64,000 nt of DNA, from contig OZ038468.1 of NCBI GenBank assembly GCA_964036295.1, positions 15,526,683 to 15,590,682 on the forward strand. The letters run 5' to 3'. The notes beneath the pieces are model-generated. The model was not told the DNA's origin and ran no database searches. It saw only the letters and a list, made by a program, of their open reading frames with translations. The stretch is from Plumapathes pennacea (taxonomy: Eukaryota > Cnidaria > Anthozoa > Antipatharia > Myriopathidae). Within the stretch, counting starts at the first letter, position 1; every line of letters starts with the position of its first letter. A program made the position numbers and the translations under genes. Of the stretch, positions 29,181 to 43,312 are shown one piece after another.

Positions 29181-32100
29181 ATGAAGCGGCTAAATATTTT
29201 AGTTCTGTTATTCGCTTTCCTCTTGATGTTCGTTCTCAAATCCTCTGTCCAGCAAAGAGAGTACTTGTACCGTGGCTCTGATGACAGAAATGCGAACTTC
29301 TTGCAGCATCCGCGCGTCTTCCTTGATGTTTCCCCGATGGCCATCAAGAAAGTGCACGACGCCTTGTACTGTATATGGCAATGTCTAGAAAATACTCGCT
29401 GTTTGTCAATCAACGTTAAAGTAAAACCTGATGCAGACAACAAGTACGAATGTCAGCTTCTGGCCACTGACAAGCACATCTCACCTGACAACTTGAAGTC
29501 CAGCAAGGAGTTTAATCATCATAGTTTATGGGTGAGTTTATAACAGATATTGAAGTAATCATATTGTCGATAAGTGAGATCGTTAGGTTGGCGGCTCCAT
29601 ACCTTAAGTTTTCTGAAATGTTCCATAACTTATCTATACGGTGGCCCAGAAGGTTCAGCACAAACAAAAAATTCACAACGCAAAAAGAAAGTTCAAATTT
29701 CGGAAACCAAGAACCACGCTGTACGCGTTTAGATTTTATTTTTATTTTTTATGTTTATTTATTTATTCTTTCTCAGTATTTATACCATTTTGTACACCAG
29801 CAGATCAATTCACTATCGAGGCGGTTAACTTAAAAATTCCATAAAGGCACAAACATTTTTGTTTCAGGCATCAATTTTAGTCCTAGCGTCGTTTATTTGT
29901 TTTGTCTTTTTAGTTATATTCTTATGATTCGGCGGTTCACTCTGGAACATAAACTTGGTGTAAATCTTTAATATTCGATATATTGTTCCAAATCGTTAAT
30001 ATGTTGAAATAACGAGTGGCTTTTTTCAGACACCGTGTGACGCACATGAGAATGTATGTCAGAATGGAGGGACTTGTCGCCCGATTCCGTATGAAATGCA
30101 GGAGTATAAGTGCGAGTGTGCAGCTGGATACTTTGGAACCAACTGTGAGATTGGTAAGCAATTCGGTTTGAGTCATAGATCCCGCACCTGGCGAAAACTA
30201 ATCTAGAGCCGCTGTCAACAGTTTACAGTTCAATTAAGCTTTGGCTGAGTTTAGTTTAATGGGTTTGTGACATGATCAAAACTCCTTAGAGACCCACGGC
30301 GCAGTGCTTGTCCACAGTGAACGTCTTTATTCTACATACAGTGAGACAACAATGTAGCACAGCCGTATTTTGGACAAATTTGTTTTAGCCATATGTGTGC
30401 ACGAAGGTTGTTGGACTGTTGTTATGTTTTCCCCTTTGGCTTCTCGAATATATCACATTTTGACTTACGTTCTGCAAGAATTTGTATTGCCGTGTAATGA
30501 AAGCTGCTTAGAGGGAATATATATAAATGCAAAATTTGTCGATACCCATACCTACAGAGAAAATGCAAGGGAGCCGTACCTATTGTCGCAGTTTTTTGGC
30601 ACGCTTTGTAGAACGAGAAAAAAGAGAAAAGGTCTCACTAATATTAAAATAAGGTGCGGGGTATTGTGTAATTTAGCCAATGCAAACATTAGCAATTACA
30701 CTTCTCTATACATAATTGATAAAAACTTCGCCGTTAATTACTCTGTATTTATTATATAGACACGAGTGTTTTACTGAAAAATACACCGTGCGTAAAATCC
30801 ATACGAAACTACATCCGGGACCCGATTGGCGTATTTTCCATATCATCACTAGTGAGGATATCGTTGGCATCATTTCCCGCTTTTGCACGGTTGTTTGTGC
30901 AATTTCTCGAAAAACATTCGTGTCTAATATAATAGAAAGAAAATTACACGGCGGCTTGAAGATATGAATTTTATTTTCTCGTGGTTAAAACAATATTTTA
31001 CTCACTCGCGAAGCGCTCGTTCGTAAAATATTGTTTTTACCACAACACACTAGTTTCTCGCTCTCTGATTGGTCGATTTACCGGGAAGAGGGAGAGTAAC
31101 GAACGATCTCCGACCGTCTGATAATCAGGCTACTCGGCGAAGCGCCTCGTGAGTCCACAACATTTTGACCATGTGATGACGTAAATCGTGGTAAATAAGA
31201 GTCCACATCACGGCAAACCAGTGGAAATTTATTATTTTACCACAACACACTAGTTTCTCGCTCTCTGATTGGTCGATTTACCGTGGTAAATAAGAGTCCA
31301 GACAACGATGCTGACGCCAGCATGTCACGTTTTGCAGCGAAATACAACGAAAGTTTTGGCGAAGCGCCTCGTGAGTCCACAACATTTTGACCATGTGATG
31401 ACGTAAATTGTGGTAAATAAGAGTCCACACCACGGCAAACCAGTGGAAATTTATTAAATTTTACCACTCGAAAATAAAATTCATATCTTCGCGCCACCGT
31501 GTAATATCCTCTATATAGTGGTGGACCAAAAACTTTGCCGTTAACTAACGACAAAATATTCACTCTGTCAGAGAGAATATTTTGCTGTTGATAACGGCGA
31601 AGTCCTTAGTCCATCACTATGTACAGAGTGAATATTTCGCCGTTAGTTAACGGCGAAGTTTTTGCTGCACCACTATATACAGAGTGACAATTTTGCCGTT
31701 AATTAACTGCTAAACTTTGCATCTGTATTATATAGAGGTCTCTTTCTTTGCTAATTTCCATTTGTCTCTGTTAGAGTGACTTTAATGCAAAATTTTCGCC
31801 GTTATTTAACGGCGAAGTTTTTCGTTCATCACTGTATACAGTGAGTATTTTGCCGTTAGTTAACAGCGAAGTTTTTGCTGCATCACTATTACAGAGTGAA
31901 TATTTCGCCTTGAATTAGTATAGGTAATCGCATGATTTCGAGTGCAATTTGGAATAAATTAGCACGAGTAAATTTTTCAAAGACGACAAAATTGCACGAG
32001 CGCCACGCGAGTGCAATTTGTGGTCTGAAAAATTTACGAGTGCTTATTTATTCCAAAATTGCACAAGAAATCATGTGATTACTTGTTATTAACATGCATA

Positions 32101-34822
32101 CAATAATTTACGTCGCGCAATTTTTTTCAATTTCGTTACAATTCACAAGTGTCTCTCAAGAACTTTGTTTTCTCGCAAACAGAATCAGAATCGTTCTGAG
32201 GAATGAAAACATGTCCTTTTGTTTTGTTTGGCTTCGCAAATACGCGCACCAGCTGTCGGCAATTTTTAATTTCAAATTTCTGCACTGTTAATTTCACATT
32301 TTTGCACTGTTTGGGATAAATTGACGTGCGCTCAGTCAATCAGAATGCAGAAATTATTGTATGCATGTTATTAACTACCTAACTTTGCATCTGTTCTGTT
32401 TCTTTGCTAATTTCCATTTGTTTCTATAGAGTGACTTTAATGCAAAATTCGCATTCATCAAATGTCTCCTTCCAAGGAGAATCGACTCTTTGCATGACTA
32501 GACCCCAGGACCCGACAGTGAGCACATGTGATCTTACACACGAAGAGAGCTCTCGACTCGTCTAGTCTACGTACCTAGTCGGGGGGGGGGGGGGGGGACT
32601 TTTTAAAAAAATGTCAGGCTGAGGGGCATGCTGTTTCCCAGTGGGACTTCCCAAATTCCCCCCCCACCTCTACCTCACAAAAAAAATTAACGGTCCCTAA
32701 CATGTTTAATCGTTTACAGTCGTACAGGTAAAGGGAGCTGTTTTTACTCTACCAACATGCACCCAACCTCTCAAAAACGTGAAAAGAAAATTTTCTAACT
32801 GAAAAAACTTAGAATTAAAAATTAGAGTTAAAAGTTCTGGGACGCGCTTGAGAAATTGTTTATCATGAGGTATATGCTGAGTATTTTGGATTTTAACATT
32901 TTTATTTTTTTACTAGATCTCGATGAATGCACGATGGGAGTCCACTCGTGCCACCGCGATGCAGTCTGTACCAATACTGCAGGGTCATACACCTGCGCCT
33001 GCAAACACTCGTTCGTTGGAGATGGAAAAAATTGTCGTCGAGCTGGTGAGTAAACTCAAAGTGATTGTAACATCACCGTGTTGTTGCATAAGCTATGATT
33101 GACTGAGCTTGGGATAGTAAAGGGCAACCTCTACCTGATACGTAACTTACCCTGTCATTTTTTTTGGATTCACCAGATTTACTCAAAGTGGTTTTAACGA
33201 TGATTGAATGTTAACTCGGATGGTCCGCACTGTGACAAAGGAGTTTTAGAATAGTAAAGGGAATCCCCCTTGATACATGTGTAATTTTCCCTGTTTTTCT
33301 TTTTGTTAGAACCAGATGTAAGAGTTTCACATGCCAATTAGCTACTGTGATCGCACGATCAAGCTATGGTAGACTGCAAAACAGTCCCTTTGCGGTGGCA
33401 GAATCAAGTAAACACCAAGTGAACGCGCGCGCGATCTGAGAAGATTGTTGAGAGAATGGGTTTGAGTCGAGGCGTGAAAGAAGGGGCTGTTGGTCGAGGC
33501 TATGGCATCTGTCCGAAATCCGCTTCTACTCCAACCCATTCTCCCTGCGGTAGCTTGCTCTCATCAGACTGTGCGCTTGCTCGGTTATTACAGCACAGAG
33601 AAGACACTGTTTTGCAGTCTAGGCTATAGCTGTGTAGTTTAAAGGGGCTTGAAATTTGTAAACATGATCATTTGACGGATCGTGATTAGTGCTTAATGTG
33701 GTTTATAGTAAATGTCTTTATTCTTGCGGAGGAAAATAACATACGGTGACAGATGTTTGGACAAATAATGTTTTGAATGGGCATCCATAGCTGTTGTACC
33801 GCTGTTCTATTTTCCCTTTCCTCTTCCCTCTTCATACCTTTCTCCCCAGTGTGAGTTACTGTTCTCGGTGGCTTTCATAGTGCATGGAGCTGGAACAGAC
33901 TTGTGAATGCAATATTTCGATCCGTTTTCCAGATATCGTCTCCTTCAGTACGAATAGTAATCGCGGTCGCTACGGACCGATACAAGATTATCAGATAAAA
34001 CAGAGCGGTCACTACCAAATCAAAGCCGCAGGAGCAAGAGGTGGAATGCACACGTACAGCTACGGATGGAGTCCTGGTACCTACTACGGTGGGAAGGGTG
34101 CTGTGATGTCAGGAATCTTCTATTTAGTGAAAGGAACTGTGCTAAAGATAGTAGTAGGACAACGTGGTGGTAATTCTGTTGAAGTCCAAGGGGGGCAGTC
34201 CACAACACAGACAGCAGCATCATTAGGGCTTTCCATTGAAGACAATGCAGGCACAGGGGGAGGGGGAGGGAGCTTCGTGTATAAGTCAGACAACACGCTC
34301 CTGATAGCGGCCGGTGGGGGAGGGGGTGCGTCTAGTGGGTACAATGGAGTAGATGGCCAATCAGGAACGAGTGGTGCAAGCAGTGTGGGCAGCAGTTCTA
34401 GTAATAGTCGAGCTGGAGGATCTTTAGGTCAGCCAGGAGTGTGCAATAGTGCTGGAGGAGACTGGCATGGTGGTGTTGGTGCTGGTTGGTTCGGGCAGGG
34501 TTGTGCGAGGGCAGCAGTACAACATGGTGAGAGAGGGGGCTCACGTGCTCAGGGCTGGGTCGGGGGTCGAGCCGGCTCAATGAACAGCGGATATAATGGC
34601 GGTCCTACTCCGGGAGCGGTGGGAGGTTTCGGTGGGGGAGGTGGAGGGTCCGACGATAACGGTGCATCGGGAGGAGGTGGGGGGTATTCAGGGGGAGGCA
34701 GTGGCACCCATCATCAGCAAGCAGGAGGCGGAGGTGGCTCCTACTGTGCAGGCTCTGGTTGCTCTGGTGTCACTGGTGGAAATAGTGCTGATAACGGGTT
34801 TGTGAAGATTACTGAGATGTAA
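29181..34822 (+). CDS. Gene B: secreted PAN-like/EGF/cbEGF/glycine-rich protein
   Basis: Exons 29181-29531, 30030-30153, 32917-33045 and 33933-34822 join in phase to 497 residues. Residues 1-24 are a signal peptide (MKRLNILVLLFAFLLMFVLK). About 25-117 is a Cys-containing PAN/apple-like module (YCIWQCLENTRCLSINVKVK). 118-158 is an EGF (NVCQNGGTC...CECAAGYFGTNC). 159-201 is a Ca-binding EGF (DLDECTMGVHSCHRDAVC). 202-497 is a glycine-rich domain like the ALK/LTK extracellular domain, with many GGGGG runs and paired Cys near the end. Exons 1-2 and their introns match gene C; exons 3-4 and their introns match gene A. The GRD frame is intact here, unlike gene A. The stop TAA overlaps a perfect donor (gagat|GTAAGT), so an alternative 3' end is possible. 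No membrane anchor was seen, so it is likely extracellular. Confidence 0.85.
30943..31505. repeat. Composite inverted-repeat element in gene B intron 2
   Basis: Ends 30943-30990 and 31459-31505 are inverted copies (attacacgg...gaagatatgaattttatttt). The interior carries one complete and one partial copy of the element family found at 2965-3292. This indicates an element with other elements inserted or captured. Confidence 0.7.
31506..31915. repeat. Palindromic tandem repeats around 'gttaacggcgaag'
   Basis: Repeated units pairing tttgccgttaac with gttaacggcgaag, separated by catcactat and acagagtgaatat. At least five irregular copies. A related unit lies at 30719-30755. Confidence 0.65.
31920..32372. 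repeat. Two adjoining inverted-repeat elements
   Basis: First pair: about 31926-31980 and 32028-32085 (gtaatcgcatgatttcgagt... and its complement). Second pair: about 32085-32110 and 32343-32372 (gttattaacatgcatacaat and complement). They share the junction near 32085. Non-coding; both lie in gene B intron 2. Confidence 0.7.
32581..32600. repeat. Poly-G tract at the gene B fusion boundary
   Basis: About eighteen G bases. To the left, up to about 32575, the intron matches gene C. To the right, from about 32815, it matches gene A. Confidence 0.85.
33365..33629. repeat. Foldback insertion in gene B intron 3
   Basis: Arms about 33365-33386 and 33606-33629 (tagactgcaaaacagt and its complement), with a second pair, 33452-33467 and 33528-33543. 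The gene A intron (24160-24260) has the left arm but lacks the right part, so this sequence was gained in gene B or lost in gene A. Confidence 0.5.
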
Positions 34823-34857
34823 GTGTAAGGGTCCACGCACCTCCAAAGATGTATCTT

Positions 34858-35063
34858 AACCCTTTCACTCCCAAGTTCATAATGCAGATTCTCCCAACCT
34901 TTTAAGAGGAAAATGTATGAGTGACGCAGTGAGAATTGATAGTTTAATCAGCCATCATCTGAGCAAGGTATCAAAAGCCAAGTTCTCCTTACTATATGAT
35001 ATATTTCTGGTGAGAAACTGAAGAAGAAAACTGAACTTGGTCACTCTTGGGAGTGAAAGGGTT
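34858..35063 (+). mobile_element. MITE inserted in the gene B 3' flank
   Basis: Terminal inverted repeats aaccctttcactcccaag and cttgggagtgaaagggtt. The gene A flank keeps the empty site (tatcttgagcac), whereas gene B has tatctt, the element, then aagcac. About 206 bp with no ORF. Relatives in the window: 3860-4030, 60690-60935 and a fragment at 62632-62690. Confidence 0.85.
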
Positions 35064-35140
35064 AAGCACAATAGTGGAACGGACTAAAAGGATTTCGTTT
35101 GCCAGACTGATGTATCAGTTAATCTTACTATTAACTATAA
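35064..35140 (+). pseudogene. Remnant of D8C gene 3' end behind gene B
   Basis: tggaacggactaaaaggatt and the following tgccagactgatg match the last codons and 3' flank of gene C (42609-42660). The D8C domain itself is missing here. This suggests the glycine-rich exon was joined in front of an older D8C 3' end. Confidence 0.6.
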
Positions 35141-35516
35141 AAGCCTTGCTAAACCCTGTTAAATCAAAAATCCATTTACCCTAAAAGGTAGATAGGGCAC
35201 GTCATTGATCTTACTGTTATGACTTGTATGATTACAAATTGAACTGGACTACACCGTCTTACCAAGTCCTTTTTGTCTTTTGCAAAAACTCCAGCCTTCA
35301 TCTGTTTGCTGATAGCTTTCATGTTTTAAGGCTATATGTTAGACTCTGAAGGAATCAAGAAGCAATGCATTTACTATTGTTTGACAGTATCTTGCCGTTC
35401 CCAAGCCAGACTATACCTGGGTACGACAATACAGTGGCGAAATGGAGGCTGCCTAGTCATGACACGCGGCCGGTTAAGAAATAGTTGTTATTGAAAGATG
35501 CCCTGGAAAGTTACCC

Positions 35517-36610
35517 ATATATGGGACCCTATACAGGAGGGAAACATAAAGCAGGCCTGATTGTGGAGGTAACCGCAGACCAGCAATTCGCGGTCGTAGT
35601 GTAGTTTCAAAAATAGTGACGAACAGAAGCCATCACTGGGACGAAAGGGATCCGTATTATAAGCGAAAACAGGAGTTTAAAATGCAAAATGCAACTGTGT
35701 GGGGAGGGGATCCCAAACACAAAAAGTAACCTGTACAGAGGGTCTTTATGTACACAGTTCCCGGGGGAGGGGGGGGGGGGGGGGGGGGTACTCCCATATA
35801 TGAGCCATATAGGTATGTGCCGCCCCAAAGGGTATCATTTTCAGCGTTTTTAGTCTGAAATAGGGTATCAATTTTAACCTTTATAGGGTATCAATTTTAA
35901 CCTTTGGTCTGAAATAGGGTCGGAGATTTTGATATATGGTCTGAAATAGGGTCGAAAATTGCACGTTTTCGTCTGAAATAGGGTCGAACGGTGCAAATTT
36001 TGGTCTGAAATAGGGTAAGGGTTTTCAGTCCCGGGCGGCACACTCCCACCCAAAATTTTGAGGAGTACCCCCCCCCCCCCCCCCCCCCGGGACACAGTTA
36101 CTTTATTTGTCAAAAAATTCACTACGTAGGTGGATATCCCTTTCTGAGCCTTCTGTGAATTTCCCATTTCTGGCTTTTAGAACACCGACATGTGCTCATA
36201 TATCAAGGTTACTGGAGTGTTTGTAGATTATGTGTGAATTCATGAGTGCAAGTATCTACACGTCATGTTTGGGTGTGTTGGTTTGTGTTGTTAATTACTT
36301 AAAATCGTAGTGTTCCATCTTTCTAATGACTGCTTTTATCTGATCTGCAGTAAATTAACACACTCCGCTTCAAGAGGCCACGGCAGTGTAAACGTCGGTT
36401 TAACAGAAATAACACCGTCCACGTGATACCGAGATCGGAGCTCGTGCCGCACGGTCTTCAAAATCGTCGTTATTCATCCAGAGAACCGTTGATACAAATC
36501 ACTTTGAGAATTATCATTTGATTTAGTCGTGAAACATTTCAAAAATCGATCGAATTGCTAACCAACCATCGCTCACCTGCTTTAGAAAGCCTTGGTTATT
36601 CAGGGTAGCT
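35517..36610 (+). repeat. Duplicated segment, copy 1 (partner 50230-52170)
   Basis: Shares accgcagaccagcaattcgc, cggtcgtagtgtagtttcaa, ggatcccaaacacaaaaag, tttctgagcctt and ctccgcttcaag in the same order as 50230-52170. It lacks about 650 bases present there. The start codon of the partner's possible first exon is lost here (atagtg where the partner has atggcg). Confidence 0.7.
35760..36091. mobile_element. G-rich MITE with 8-bp target duplication, copy 1
   Basis: Begins cccggggga and ends ccccccggg, flanked on both sides by acacagtt (35752-35759 and 36092-36099). Inside are tandem units of gtctgaaatagggt and subterminal gtactccc / ggagtacccc. Eight-base duplications point to a hAT-type transposase acting in trans. 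Confidence 0.85.
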
Positions 36611-36734
36611 CTTTACTTCGCGTAGACATAGTCGTGAAACATTTCAAAAATCGATCGAATTGCTAACCAACCATCGCTCACCTGCTTTAGAAAGCCTTAG
36701 TTATTCAGGGTAGCTCTTTACTTCGCGTAGACAT
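36525..36734. repeat. 105-bp tandem duplication
   Basis: Units 36525-36629 and 36630-36734 differ at one position (ccttggtt against ccttagtt). Part of the unit is also recognisable, more diverged, at about 52070-52170. Recent duplication. Confidence 0.9.
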
Positions 36735-37437
36735 AGCTATTGTATGTGTATGAAGACTCACATAGGTTTGAGTTGATCTTAGTGGCAGGGTTCACTTTGC
36801 GCAATGTGTAGATTAAGATTCTTCTGAGATAATGCGGGTTATAGTACGAGAGGTTTGAGCGCTGTAGGTTTGAGTATTATTATTATACAATATTCGTCAG
36901 TTTTCACATTTACAATAGATTTAGTAACTTACCGTCGGCCACTCAAATCGGATGCATCGATCAGTGTTATGTGCTGGACGCTCCCAACACTCAACAGGAC
37001 TCAGCGAATTGTACTGTAGCCGTTAACTCTTTGTCTCTTGTATTTTGTCTTAAAAAGAAATCGCTTTGTCACAGTCATGCTGTAATACTCCCAAAGTCTT
37101 GGAGCGTTTCAAGTCTGTGGTCGTGCAGATGTGATGCGAGTGATATAGTTTTAGTTTTTTAGTTTTAGTTTTGTTTTTGTTTGTTTGTTTGTTTTTTGGC
37201 TAAACTACGGTATTAATACCACGCACTTTCAGAATTGCTGTCTGCGTATCCGGATACGCGGTGAAGTCAGACCACTTTGTCATATTCTTCAAAAATTTAG
37301 GGAAGGGGTGGTTTAACTTTAATCTTTTCCTCGTTTTACTACAGAAGTGAGAAGTGTCGTCGAGGACTCCGACTATAGGTTTTGACTTTATGAAACGCGC
37401 CAAACTGTATGCGGAGCGGAATATGACAAGTGTCAGT
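36735..37437. other. Intergenic stretch before gene C
   Basis: No exon recognised. The segments 37090-37170 and 37340-37385 match sequence downstream of the gene C D8C exon (42855-42975), for example gaagtgagaagtgtcgtcga. So this is also D8C-gene 3' flank left by duplication. Confidence 0.5.
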
Positions 37438-37751
37438 AAAAATCTAAATTAATAATAGGGTACCAAATAATAGCGAAGAAACTCATTATTTATTAACAAT
37501 CTTTACAAGAATAGTTTGCACGTCACTCAGACTCATATAGTAATATATTTCACTCTTTGTGATCGAATAGTCGCCGAGCCTCAGCTGGGCTTAATTTTCT
37601 GCCACCTTTTTGACCCCGGTTAAAAGCTTAGTATGCGTATTAAAATTACCATGGCAACTGCTTATGTAAAATTCACCATACACCTCAGGTCATAGAGCAG
37701 CTGCAGTTTTTCCAGTCAAACGAAAGTGGTTTTCACTGTTCACCTCACGCG
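37438..37751 (+). promoter_or_regulatory. Upstream region of gene C
   Basis: Third copy of the conserved upstream block (see 26948 and 28841), ending at the start codon of gene C. Confidence 0.6.
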
Positions 37752-42627
<4,876 letters not shown>

Positions 42628-42975
42628 AAGGATTTCATTTGCCAGACTGATGCATTAGCTAATCATAAGTGACGTCAGCATTACCTGGTCTTTAATACTT
42701 AATTTTTGCTGTTTATTCCTCCGGTTCAGTGTAATCACAAATTAATCTGAAGTACACTATGTTTCATTATCAGTATTAGCCCAACGACTTGGAGCGACAT
42801 TTGTTTCAAAGTCCTTTTTTGTTTTTGTAAAAATCTATAGCCGTCATCTATCAGGAGTCCCGAAGTCTTGGCGTGTTTTGAAGTCTGTAATCGTGCACAT
42901 GTGATGCGAGTGATTTAGTATTTTTTTAGTATTTTACACAGAAGTGAGAAGTGTCGTCGATGACTCCGATAAGGA

Positions 42976-43312
42976 AGGAAGGTTGGGATCCTACTAAGGA
43001 TGGGATCCTGCTAAGGAAGGTCGGGATCCTGCTAAAGATGGGATCCTGCTAAGGAAGGTCGGGATCCTACTAAGGATGGGATCCTGCTAAGGATGGTCGG
43101 GATCCTGCTAAGGAAGGTCGGGATCCTACTAAGGATGGGATCCTGCTAAGGAAGGTCGGGATCCTACTAAGGAAGTCGGGATCCTCCTAAGGAAGGTCGG
43201 GATCCTATTAAGGAAGGTTGGGATCCTACTAAGGAAGGTCGGGATCCTACTAAGGAAGGTCGGGATCCTGCTAAGGAAGGTCGGGATCCTACTAAGGAAG
43301 GTCGGGATGATG
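42976..43312. repeat. 21-bp minisatellite
   Basis: About fifteen units of ggtcgggatcctactaaggaa, some truncated. Each full unit contains ggatcc. The reverse strand reads as a false IPTFLSR repeat protein. Confidence 0.92.
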
